Source: Prevotellaceae bacterium UBA2448 (GTDB lineage Bacteria; Bacteroidota; Bacteroidia; Bacteroidales; Bacteroidaceae). Taken from it: a stretch of DNA of 64,000 nt. Positions 51,697 to 59,388 of this stretch are shown here, one piece after another; within the stretch, counting starts at the first letter, position 1; each line of letters starts with the position of its first letter. The notes beneath the pieces are model-generated. The model ran no database searches. It saw only the letters and a list, made by a program, of their open reading frames with translations, and was not told where the DNA came from. The translations under genes and the position numbers were made by a program. Location: assembly GCA_002342585.1 (NCBI GenBank), contig DDQG01000017.1:1-64000 (forward strand), written 5' to 3'.

Positions 51697-53599
51697 TTTG
51701 TCTGTTTTTTAAATGTTGGGCAGTAATTCTGCCACGGGTAACATATTCTATATGAGCGGGGAGTTCGCCGTAAGTTCTGATGAAGTTGTCAATAGTTGAG
51801 GGCGAAGTAAACACCACACGCTGTATGTTTGACAGATTGACGCGGGTAATATGTCGCGGGTAAATGTTGTTATACACGGTCAGCGTCGTAACCTGAAATC
51901 CCAAAGCTCGTAGTCCGTCGGGAATGATACTAAGAGCCAGATTGGAACGTGGAATAAGCACTCGTCCACGAACCTGCCGACTGAAGTAGTCTATCACGCC
52001 ATAACTGTCGTCCTGCGCCACTTGTTCGACAAAATCCACTCCTACAGCTTTCAGTGCCTCTGTCGTAGTAGTTCCAATTGAAATTATTCTCCCCTGAAAT
52101 TCACCCTTCCATTGTTTTACAGCATAACGACTGGTAAATAACAGATAGTCGTACTGTGCTGCTTTAGGCACCTCATAACTGACTGGTTCTATCTCTATCA
52201 TAGGGGTATGTATAAAACTCTTATCTTCGCAAACCAAACCGGTGTAGAGTGTACGACTAATAACGGAAGCTGATTTATGACGAAGTTGTGCTACATCGCC
52301 AACCAACATAATGACTGGAGTAGGCAGTTGAGAGGTAGCAGTTGAGAGTTCACCTATGGTTGTCTCAAAGGTCTGTTCGTCGGGTAGCGACACATTGTGT
52401 ACCAACAGAACGGGTGTAGTTGCAGCCCATCCTTCTGAGAGCAATGCCTTCCCAATTTGAGTAACGCGACTACCTCCCATATAATAAACGATGGTGTCGG
52501 TAGAGGGAATGATTGGATTTGTAGAATGACCATTTACCAGAGCTATACTGGAACTGATATTTCTTTGCGTAAGACTGATTTTTGCTGAAGCAGCCAAAGC
52601 AGATACTGTGGTAATGCCAGGAATTACAGATACGCTAACGAGATTGCTCTGCAGATATTCTATTTCTTCTCCGGCATGAGCAAACACCATCGGGTCGCCA
52701 CCTTTCAGACGAACCACGTCTTTGCCCTCACGAGCTGCCTGAAGCAGCAGGTGGTTGATTTCATCCTGTTCTGCATGATGCAAACCACTACGCTTGCCTA
52801 CATACACTTTCTCTGCTGAAAGGGTGTCGAGATATTGTTTTCCTATCAGGTCGTCGTAAAATATGACGTCGGCACGTTGGAGTGCCTTGACTGCCTTTAC
52901 AGTGAGCAGTTCAGGATCACCGGGACCGAAGCCTACAAGAGTCACTTTTCCTTGACGATGCAACACATCCTCCCTTTCAAAAAGTGTTTTCAGTTCTTCC
53001 CTACCCCGAAGTGCCGTAATGGCAAGGTAACCCTGAAGAGGATGAGTCGCAAAGGGTAATATCTCACTTATTTCTGCTTCCATGCCTAGACGTTTCAAGG
53101 CACAAGTGGCTACGATAGCAGCATCTATCTCACCAGAACGCACCCGCCGTACTCGTTCTTCTATACATCCACGAATACCAACAATATTGAGGTCGGAACG
53201 CAGAGCAAGCAGTTCTTTGCGACGCATCGGAGAACTGGTGCCTACACTGCTGCCAACAGGCAATTGTTCCAATGTAAGGTGATTGCGACTTACGAGTGAA
53301 TCACTTTGGTCAAACGGTGGGAACAGGGTTATCACCTCCAGACGTTCGTCAAGTGGATATGGCAGATCTTTCGCTGAGTGTATAGCTATGTCGGCACGGT
53401 TATTCAGCAGGGCTGCATCCAGCTCGCGAGTAAACATATCGGCTGGAGCCTCACCATCAAGCAACGAAATATGCTGATGCTGATCGCCATAGGACGAGAG
53501 CGTCTCCAGATGATAGTCTATCTCAGGAAACTTCTCCATTACCTCTCTGACCTGCAATTGCGAGAGAGGACTCTGTCGCGCTATAATTCGAATACTCAT
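51674..53599 (-). CDS. HemC(truncated)-CobA-HemD fusion protein
   Basis: 641 residues with three parts. Residues 1-210: porphobilinogen deaminase domains 1-2 (Lys77/Asp78 in HSAKDLP, Arg126-Arg127, Arg143 and Arg149 kept); the third domain, with the cysteine that holds the dipyrromethane cofactor, is missing. Residues 216-445: uroporphyrinogen-III C-methyltransferase (GFGPGDPELLTV, RLKGGDPMVF, IPGITTVSALAA, YYMGG). Residues 450-636: uroporphyrinogen-III synthase (LLFTSRYAVKQW, ISIGTTTTEAL, VVFTSPSTIDNF). Together it would make precorrin-2 from porphobilinogen. Whether the first part works without domain 3 is unclear. Overlaps hemB by 23 bp. Confidence 0.88.
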   Translation of the reverse strand: MSIRIIARQSPLSQLQVREVMEKFPEIDYHLETLSSYGDQHQHISLLDGEAPADMFTRELDAALLNNRADIAIHSAKDLPYPLDERLEVITLFPPFDQSDSLVSRNHLTLEQLPVGSSVGTSSPMRRKELLALRSDLNIVGIRGCIEERVRRVRSGEIDAAIVATCALKRLGMEAEISEILPFATHPLQGYLAITALRGREELKTLFEREDVLHRQGKVTLVGFGPGDPELLTVKAVKALQRADVIFYDDLIGKQYLDTLSAEKVYVGKRSGLHHAEQDEINHLLLQAAREGKDVVRLKGGDPMVFAHAGEEIEYLQSNLVSVSVIPGITTVSALAASAKISLTQRNISSSIALVNGHSTNPIIPSTDTIVYYMGGSRVTQIGKALLSEGWAATTPVLLVHNVSLPDEQTFETTIGELSTATSQLPTPVIMLVGDVAQLRHKSASVISRTLYTGLVCEDKSFIHTPMIEIEPVSYEVPKAAQYDYLLFTSRYAVKQWKGEFQGRIISIGTTTTEALKAVGVDFVEQVAQDDSYGVIDYFSRQVRGRVLIPRSNLALSIIPDGLRALGFQVTTLTVYNNIYPRHITRVNLSNIQRVVFTSPSTIDNFIRTYGELPAHIEYVTRGRITAQHLKNRQNEKIQKI

Positions 53600-53632
53600 T
53601 TTTTCTTTTTAGGAGTTAAAAAGTTAGAGAAG

Positions 53633-54556
53633 TTAAGACGATACTGCTTTCACTTTTAAATTTCGTCTTTCGTCTTTCGTACGAAGTTCCCTCCTATGCA
53701 AAGTGTCCTGCAGTTCGGTTATGCCTTCTTCGATGATATTTTCAGCCCGTATCACCTCGCTTTGGCGAACAGATATATTGTCTCTCACTCGCTGTTCTAC
53801 ATCTGTGATGTTGTAGAGGCGCACGTTGGGCAGGGTTCCGACTTCGGGCGATATGTCGCGTGGGAAGGCAAGGTCTATGGCAAGCAACGGATGGTCGGCA
53901 GGTATGTCGGCAGCATGAATGAGTGTGTGCGGAGCCGATGTGGCACTAATGAGTATGTCGGTGTCAACAAGGAACTGTTTTTTTTCGTTCAGCGCATACA
54001 CTTTGATGCCTAACGGGTCGGCAAGTTCGTGTGCCTTCGTCTGACTGCGGTTTGCGAGGAACACCATCTGTCCGCCTTTGTTCTTTAGGAATTTCAATAT
54101 GTCCGACGTCAGTTTATTCACTCCGATAATGGTGATGCGGCTTTTGCTCAGGTCAATGTGTTCCTGTTCTATTATCTCAATAGCAGCAAGCGAATGACTG
54201 ACAGCTCCGTGTGATATTTCTGTTTCTGTGCGAACGCGTTTGCCTACCTGCAAGGCGCTGGTAAAGAGTTTATGCATAGCTGTCGGCAGTCGGTACTGAC
54301 TTATAGCTTGCATATAGCTGTTTTTCACCTGTCCCTGCACTGCTCTTTCACCAACAAGAGCAGACTCGAGTCCCGAGGTGACACGAAAGAGGTGGCGGGC
54401 TACGTCGTCGGGCACGTCTCCTTCGCCGTAGTACAACTCTATGCGATTGCAAGTCTGCAGCAACACGGTTCCAGCTTGTTGCTGGAGTGTACGACTGTAT
54501 GCCTCTCGCTCTTCAAGAGAATAGTTCTGTCGGTTAATCGATTTGTATGATATCAT
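53633..54556 (-). CDS. hemA: Glutamyl-tRNA reductase, short form
   Basis: 307 residues; usual length is about 415. Catalytic Cys36 in LLQTCNRIELYYG, the GERAVQGQVK and GAVSHSLAAIEIIEQ segments, and the Rossmann fold with ITIIGVNKLTSDILKFL. The C-terminal dimerisation domain is absent: the protein stops just after the spinal helix, and its last ~15 residues are encoded by a TTTCGTC-repeat. Produces glutamate-1-semialdehyde from Glu-tRNA. Starts inside sirC (23-bp overlap). Confidence 0.92.
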   Translation of the reverse strand: MISYKSINRQNYSLEEREAYSRTLQQQAGTVLLQTCNRIELYYGEGDVPDDVARHLFRVTSGLESALVGERAVQGQVKNSYMQAISQYRLPTAMHKLFTSALQVGKRVRTETEISHGAVSHSLAAIEIIEQEHIDLSKSRITIIGVNKLTSDILKFLKNKGGQMVFLANRSQTKAHELADPLGIKVYALNEKKQFLVDTDILISATSAPHTLIHAADIPADHPLLAIDLAFPRDISPEVGTLPNVRLYNITDVEQRVRDNISVRQSEVIRAENIIEEGITELQDTLHRRELRTKDERRNLKVKAVSS

Positions 54557-54992
54557 GCTTTATGGCTTCTTTTATTCTGTTTCTTACTCTGATGCTGCGT
54601 TTCACATCCTTACTATCGGAAGCGACGCTGATAGTCAGGTCGCCGTCGCGCCAGATGGCAGGTGAGGTGAAGTCACACTCCGACGGTGAATCGCAGACGC
54701 TGGTCAGTATGCCGTGCTGTCGGGCAAGGGAATGGATATGGTGGTTGAGTGGGTGGTTACCTGTGCATACGAACAACAGGGTGACACCCTCCAAATCGGT
54801 TTCGCTGAATTCACGTTCCTCCCAGTGGAATGACAACGCTTTGATGCCGTCGCTCACCTCAGGGGCAATGACCGTAGCACTCGACGTAAAACGACTAAGT
54901 ATCGTAGCTTTATGAGTAGCTACCTTACCACCACCCACAATCAGTATGCGAGCTTCCCCACTTATCCGTATGTTTATAGGAAGAAAATCCAT
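54534..54992 (-). CDS. Precorrin-2 dehydrogenase (SirC/CysG N-terminal type), short form
   Basis: 152 residues. Rossmann dinucleotide motif ILIVGGGKVATHKA (16-29), then FVCTGNHPLNHHIH, and SVCDSPSECDFTSPAIWRDG, the CysG-N signature. Lacks most of the helical C-terminus seen in CysG or Met8p that carries dimerisation and ferrochelatase parts. It oxidises precorrin-2 to sirohydrochlorin; the iron chelatase step is not covered by any gene in the window. Overlaps hemA by 23 bp. Confidence 0.88.
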   Translation of the reverse strand: MDFLPINIRISGEARILIVGGGKVATHKATILSRFTSSATVIAPEVSDGIKALSFHWEEREFSETDLEGVTLLFVCTGNHPLNHHIHSLARQHGILTSVCDSPSECDFTSPAIWRDGDLTISVASDSKDVKRSIRVRNRIKEAIKHDIIQID

Positions 54993-55056
54993 ATTTCTTT
55001 AACGAAAACCCAAACTCTTTTTCTATCAAGAATTAGAGAATTAGAGAAATGTCTTT

Positions 55057-55084
55057 AACCTTTAAACGTTAACCTTTAAACGTT
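55057..55084. repeat. Two tandem copies of a 14-bp unit between sulfite reductase and sirC
   Basis: AACCTTTAAACGTT at 55057-55070 and 55071-55084. A second short repeat (GAATTAGA) flanks it near 55030-55047. Similar low-complexity repeats fill other spacers of this operon. Confidence 0.85.
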
Positions 55085-55093
55085 ACCAAACCC

Positions 55094-57427
55094 TTAACCC
55101 TTCCTAATCACCACCTTCCAGTAATCGTCAACCTTCTCTGTCGAGAGCACTTCGTGTCCCTCCTGACGCACACTACCCGGCACGTTCTGGATGGGTTGAC
55201 CGTCGTCGAGGAGTACCTCAAGCAACTGTCCTTTCTTCATTGTGGACAACACTATTTTGGTCTTTACGAAATTCATCGGACATGCCACACCACGAAGGTT
55301 CTTCTTCACTATCGGCTCACCCTCCTCACCATCGTCTTGTTTTTCGTCTTTCGTCTTTCGTTTTTCGTCCCCCTCTTCACTTATCTTGAACTGCAATGAG
55401 TCGTCCATCGAAGCGTAGAGTTCTTTCACTTTAGCAGCAAGTGCTTCGACCTGCTGTTCATCAGCGAGCAACGACTCTCCCTTTCTGGCTTTTTCTACTA
55501 TGCCTTTGAAGTCGGAAGAGACAATGCCTGCATCGATGAAGAGAGACTCGAAATTGGCATATACTTCGTCATCGGTACGAGGGTCGGCACCGCGTGTCAC
55601 AAGCAACATACGCGAAGCAGAGAATACTATATCGTGCAACAACTGCTGCTTGTCGGCTCCTGTTTGTTGCAGGGCTGCCTGCTTTTCCTTGATGGTAGCC
55701 AAGTCGATTTCTATGATGTCGAACAGACCTGCCGAACACTCTGCCTGTCCGTGACTGGTAAGTGAGAACACCTCATCTGCTCCCCAGTCGAAATAGTAGT
55801 TCTTATCTTCATCGAACGAAGGCACATCTTCGTACTTGGAGATGATATTCCTTATGACTTCAGCACCTTCACTACGCACGAAGGCATCGTAACTCTCGTA
55901 TTTGTCCTTCACCTGCAGGTACTGTCCCAAGTATTCTGAGACAAACGACGGTATGTCTTTTGCTGCCAGATAGCCCAGTGACACAGCCAGTTCTGTCTTG
56001 CCGTTGACACGTGCCCAAACAGTATAGGCTGGATAAGGATGATCGTCCACACGACCTATACGACCACTGAAACCTAAGTCGCTCCAGGCATTCTGGGCAC
56101 AAGAGTTTGAACAACCATTGATGTTGATTTTCAGGTCAGGCAACTGATCCAGGTCGAGTCCGCTTTTCTCCAGTTTTCTGCGAATGCCAGCAACCAGTCC
56201 CTTAGGCAGACAGATGCCCAAACGGCAAGTGTCGGCACCTGTGCAGGAAGTCAGATTATTGAGGATAACAGGTATGTCGAGTGTAAGACCCAAATCGCTG
56301 AAGAATTGATACACATTAGGCAAATACTCTTCTGGGATGTTGCGCAACTGCATGTTCTGGCGCGGAGTGAAACGAATCACGTCGTTGCCGAATTCATCCA
56401 GGAAGTCAGCTATCTTCGCAAACACATCAGGCGACGTATTGCCGTGCAGGAAAGGAATGATTACATAGTAACCCTCTCCTATCGTCTGCTTTGCAGCATA
56501 ACGCTTTTTCCATGTCTTGAAAGCATCACTATCGAGAGCAATCGGTGCAAACGACGGTTTTCTGTACTCGAGCGGCAGAGTGGCAGATTCGAAATCGAGT
56601 GAACTGTCGCCAACGAGTTTGTCATACTCCTCAAAATAGAGTCGCTTGGTCTCTTCCTCACCATTCTTGTAAAAGATATATCTGATACGCGCCTTATGAC
56701 GATTCTTCCTGTTTCCATGAAGATTGAAGAAATTCTTAGCAGCCTTGGCAGCACGAAACAAGTCCTTTTCAGGCAGGAATTCGAACACCTGCCAACCCTT
56801 ATGTGGATTACTTGCCACACTACCGCCTAAGAACACCTGAAAGCCACGCTGACCATCCTTGATTACAGGAATCAGGCCCAAGTCTGCCACCAAAGAGAAG
56901 TTAGCCTCCTCCTTGTTTATGTCGAAAGCAATCTTCAGTTTGCGAGGCATAGACCACGAATCCTTCTCAGCAATCAGACGAGTAGTAAGACCGATAGCAT
57001 ATGGATAAGGGTCGAAAGTCTGACGGTTGCTTATGCCACCCAGTTCGTTTACCAGCATATTGCGCACAGTATTTCCTCCACCACCCTGTGTGGCAAGTCC
57101 TGCCTCCTGCAACGACAGCAGAGCCGGAGTAGCCTGTTCGATGCTCACATCGTGAATCTGCACCTCCTGACGAGTAGTGATGTGAATATGAGAACAACCC
57201 ACCTGGTTGCCCACCTCAGCCACACGTCGCAACTGGCGCGGAGTGATAAGTCCACCCGTACAACGAATGCGCAACATATAGTGACCATCCTCACGCTGTT
57301 CGTAAATACCCATAGGCACACGGTTCGACTTCAACTGTGCCCCACTGATTTCTCCTTTTCTGAACTGCTCTATAAGCCGCTCATTGTACTGAATGTCTGC
57401 TGTCAGACTCTTAGGAATGATATACAT
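55094..57427 (-). CDS. Ferredoxin-type sulfite (or nitrite) reductase with C-terminal TusA-like domain
   Basis: 777 residues. Two sulfite/nitrite-reductase half-repeats; the siroheme and [4Fe-4S] ligands are Cys395/Cys401 (SCTGADTC) and Cys439/Cys443 (GCSNSC). After about 570 comes a helical segment, then a charged linker (about 683-706) and a TusA-like domain (707-777) with the CP motif RGVACPMNFVKTKIV. No NADPH or flavin domain, so ferredoxin or a similar donor is expected. Given the cys and siroheme genes around it, six-electron reduction of sulfite to sulfide is the likely role. The TusA-like part could take up sulfide sulfur or regulate. Fusion is unusual. Confidence 0.87.
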   Translation of the reverse strand: MYIIPKSLTADIQYNERLIEQFRKGEISGAQLKSNRVPMGIYEQREDGHYMLRIRCTGGLITPRQLRRVAEVGNQVGCSHIHITTRQEVQIHDVSIEQATPALLSLQEAGLATQGGGGNTVRNMLVNELGGISNRQTFDPYPYAIGLTTRLIAEKDSWSMPRKLKIAFDINKEEANFSLVADLGLIPVIKDGQRGFQVFLGGSVASNPHKGWQVFEFLPEKDLFRAAKAAKNFFNLHGNRKNRHKARIRYIFYKNGEEETKRLYFEEYDKLVGDSSLDFESATLPLEYRKPSFAPIALDSDAFKTWKKRYAAKQTIGEGYYVIIPFLHGNTSPDVFAKIADFLDEFGNDVIRFTPRQNMQLRNIPEEYLPNVYQFFSDLGLTLDIPVILNNLTSCTGADTCRLGICLPKGLVAGIRRKLEKSGLDLDQLPDLKININGCSNSCAQNAWSDLGFSGRIGRVDDHPYPAYTVWARVNGKTELAVSLGYLAAKDIPSFVSEYLGQYLQVKDKYESYDAFVRSEGAEVIRNIISKYEDVPSFDEDKNYYFDWGADEVFSLTSHGQAECSAGLFDIIEIDLATIKEKQAALQQTGADKQQLLHDIVFSASRMLLVTRGADPRTDDEVYANFESLFIDAGIVSSDFKGIVEKARKGESLLADEQQVEALAAKVKELYASMDDSLQFKISEEGDEKRKTKDEKQDDGEEGEPIVKKNLRGVACPMNFVKTKIVLSTMKKGQLLEVLLDDGQPIQNVPGSVRQEGHEVLSTEKVDDYWKVVIRKG

Positions 57428-57476
57428 AAAAATACTTTGAAATTATATTATTAAAAACTCTTTTTACCACTCAACT

Positions 57477-57532
57477 CTCAACTCTAACCTCTCAACTCTA
57501 ACCTCTCAACTCTAACCTCTAACCACTAACCT
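57477..57532. repeat. Tandem 14-bp repeats between luxR-type gene and sulfite reductase
   Basis: Three exact copies of CTCAACTCTAACCT (57477-57490, 57491-57504, 57505-57518) and a decayed fourth to 57532. The array runs almost into the stop codon of the regulator gene. Confidence 0.9.
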
Positions 57533-57537
57533 CTCAA

Positions 57538-58179
57538 CTAAATATAGAACTCGCTCGGATTCACCAGTCCTGCCCTCACACCAAATCGTACTGCCTCGTA
57601 AGCCGTGTTTACACCAAGTTTCCTGAAGATATTCTTCCTGTGAGTATTGATAGTATGCACACTGGAGAAACGCTCCGTAGCAATCTCCTTGGTAGTCTTG
57701 CCGTGAGCTATGCTATTCAGAATCTCCACCTCCGTACTCGTAAGCACAGCAGGCTGATCCTCCACAATCTGACTACTGAGAATAATCTCAGTAGCTCTCT
57801 GGCAAAGGAAACGGCGACCCTCCGATGCAAAAGCGATAGCCTCGCGCACATCCCTCATAGGCGAATCCTTAAACACGATGCTAAAGGCATGAGACGAATA
57901 GACAATCTTCCGAATGAACTTCTCCGTCAGATCATCGCTTATCAGAATCCACGACACCATTGAGAAACGTTCGCTAACAACCAACAGGCTCTCAACATCG
58001 ATGAAATCGAACAGCGTGTAATCAAGGATTACAACAGAGTCTTCATGCTCCTGAAGAAGCTTTACCAACTCCTTCCTACCCGAAGCCCTGTGGATTTTTA
58101 TCTCACCATCGTTCCTCAGGATATTTTCCAATGCAATAGCTGTCAACGGCTGATTATCAGCCAAAATATACTGATTCAT
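57538..58179 (-). CDS. NarL/FixJ-type response regulator (LuxR HTH), likely regulator of the cys/hem operon
   Basis: 213 residues from the ATG at 58179 (MNQYILADNQ); an upstream ATG at 58263 would add 28 unconserved residues that span the promoter, so it is rejected. Receiver domain: Asp8, phosphoacceptor Asp53 (VVILDYTLFD), Ser81 and Lys104 (IVFKDSP). LuxR-type HTH about 145-205 (LTSTEVEILNSIAHGKTTKEI, quoted in part, and SSVHTINTHRKNIFRKLGV). No histidine kinase lies next to it. It heads a co-directional run of ten genes to cysH. Confidence 0.9.
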   Translation of the reverse strand: MNQYILADNQPLTAIALENILRNDGEIKIHRASGRKELVKLLQEHEDSVVILDYTLFDFIDVESLLVVSERFSMVSWILISDDLTEKFIRKIVYSSHAFSIVFKDSPMRDVREAIAFASEGRRFLCQRATEIILSSQIVEDQPAVLTSTEVEILNSIAHGKTTKEIATERFSSVHTINTHRKNIFRKLGVNTAYEAVRFGVRAGLVNPSEFYI

Positions 58180-58183
58180 GGTG

Positions 58184-58191
58184 CAAAGGTA
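58184..58191 (-). promoter_or_regulatory. Likely -7 box of the luxR-type gene
   Basis: CAAAGGTA reads TACCTTTG, a perfect -7 box, only 4 bases before the ATG, so the mRNA would be leaderless or nearly so. No TTTG exists at 19-21 bp; a dyad lies 46 nt above instead. Confidence 0.7.
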
Positions 58192-58237
58192 CGACGAACC
58201 CCGAAATCCTGAAATCCCGCAATATTGGTAAATTACA

Positions 58238-58278
58238 TACCACAAACATGTGATACCATACACCTAAACCAATGTATA
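58238..58278. promoter_or_regulatory. Two tandem operator-like sites above the luxR-type promoter
   Basis: Site 1: TACCACA-N4-TGTGATA (58238-58255), identical in both half-sites to 46328-46345. Site 2: CACCTAAACCAATGTATA (58261-58278), again 23 bp above and sharing CTAAA and GTAT positions with the second porin site. Position relative to the -7 box is 46 nt. Confidence 0.6.
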
Positions 58279-58347
58279 TCAACAACAAAACCCACATCGC
58301 ACTATAACACCACAAATATCAAAATTACCACAAAAAGAACAAAAAAG

Positions 58348-58371
58348 GAGCTGACAAACAAATGTCAGCTC
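58348..58371 (-). terminator. Terminator downstream of the small membrane gene
   Basis: GAGCTGACA (58348-58356) with TGTCAGCTC (58363-58371), loop AACAAA, followed on the minus strand by a U-rich run. The stem is the same as that at 41308-41329. It is 300 bp past the 105-codon gene's stop and shields the luxR operon. Confidence 0.75.
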
Positions 58372-58468
58372 TTTAGTTTCAGGTTTCAAGTTCCAAGGAG
58401 TTATCGTTAAGGTTATCGTTATCGTCTTTAACCCTTAACCGTTATCACCCCTACTCTTTACCCCAAGC

Positions 58469-58501
58469 TTACCTCTACGCTACCTCCACGCTACCCCCAC
58501 G
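58469..58501. repeat. Three tandem 11-bp copies in a non-coding spacer
   Basis: TTACCTCTACG, CTACCTCCACG and CTACCCCCACG follow each other from 58469 to 58501. The surrounding 58372-58671 holds other short AACC/TAAC-type repeats and no gene that I can support. Confidence 0.7.
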
Positions 58502-58671
58502 CTAGGGTACGCATAGCCCACGCATAGAATAAGCATCAGTATCTCAGGAGTTTTTCAAAAAAATACAAAACAAGATTCATTATGCCATACATGGACGCAC
58601 GGCTGACCTAACCTCTAACCACTAAACTATTATCTATTATCTATCAACTGTTTTACTTCTTCCCTCTTCCA

Positions 58672-58989
58672 TCAACCTTCATTTTTCTTCTTTTCTTCCT
58701 TTCCTGCCAACTTCCAAAGCAAAACAAAAAGCAGAACCCAGAATATGACAATCAAACAGATTATAGCAATACGGACAGCAATAACCTCAAAACTTGCCTT
58801 TTCATCGTAAATAGCAACCCCTAACATCATATCCTCTGCCCATTTGTACACCTTATATGAGCCATATCCACCCAAATATAGTATCACAGCAAGAGCGAAC
58901 CAAGCAGGGGAACATCCGCATCCGCCCCATTTCTCCCTCGACATCTTATCCGCTACAAGCGAAGAATATATGAAATCTAAATCATCCAT
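58672..58989 (-). CDS. Small two-span membrane protein of unknown function
   Basis: 105 residues. The N-terminus is soluble with a GCGC pair (MSREKWGGCGCSP); a first membrane helix lies at about 29-44 (AWFALAVILYLGGYG) and a second at about 71-92 (VRIAIICLIVIFWVLLFVLL), then a lysine/glutamate tail. I do not recognise a family. Codon use looks normal and it has possible promoter and terminator signals, so it is likely a real gene. It stands alone between spacers. Confidence 0.65.
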   Translation of the reverse strand: MDDLDFIYSSLVADKMSREKWGGCGCSPAWFALAVILYLGGYGSYKVYKWAEDMMLGVAIYDEKASFEVIAVRIAIICLIVIFWVLLFVLLWKLAGKEEKKKNEG

Positions 58990-59067
58990 AGAGAAGTCAA
59001 GTTTGCAGAAAGCTCTTATATGTTGTCGTTAAATCCTTAGCCATTGTCTGTTTTATATTTACAAGTG

Positions 59068-59075
59068 CGAAGGTA
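59068..59075 (-). promoter_or_regulatory. Weak -7-like box of the 105-codon gene
   Basis: CGAAGGTA reads TACCTTCG, one base from the -7 consensus, 78 bp before the ATG. No -33 element was found. Confidence 0.35.
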
Positions 59076-59085
59076 CAAAAAAAAT

Positions 59086-59110
59086 CCTACTCATTTATAG
59101 AATGGGTAGG
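59086..59110 (-). terminator. Rho-independent terminator behind an orphan gene end
   Basis: CCTACTCATT (59086-59095) pairs with AATGGGTAGG (59101-59110) with one wobble; loop TATAG. The minus strand continues with eight U. It follows the ORF end at 59142 rather than a complete gene. Confidence 0.75.
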
Positions 59111-59141
59111 AAATATTTGTCACTCACCTGTCCCTGTGGCA

Positions 59142-59330
59142 TCAGATTTTCCCTATCTGCATACACTTGAAGAATTCCTTTACGGCATTGCGCTGATACA
59201 TCCCCTTGACATAGACCAGCGAGGCATGCATGGTTTCCCTGGCTTCCTTAATTGGAATAGCTATCCAAGTATTTCCTCTTTGTGCGTTAAAAGTGCAAAA
59301 AAGACGGGCGGAAGTGTTGCAAATCGTCAC
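59142..59330 (-). pseudogene. Possible 3' remnant of a lost gene
   Basis: An open frame of about 62 codons, closed 5' by a stop near 59340, ends at 59142 and is followed by a well-formed terminator. Its last 40 residues (WIAIPIKEARETMHASLVYV, then NAVKEFFKCM) loosely resemble the end of a LysR-type effector domain (IPL...lvyrk...a..eF). No 5' part is present between here and the GH27 gene. This may be a truncated gene or chance. Confidence 0.3.
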
Positions 59331-59388
59331 TTCAACCCGCTAAATATCTTTCGTTACAATTATAGATTATGCTTTTCCAGCCATCCCT

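Noticed and set aside
57477..57532. CRISPR array
   Set aside because: Units are 14 bp and directly adjacent with no spacers; no cas genes nearby.
58180..58263. An upstream start for the luxR-type gene
   Set aside because: The added residues span the -7 box and the first operator and do not resemble a receiver domain.
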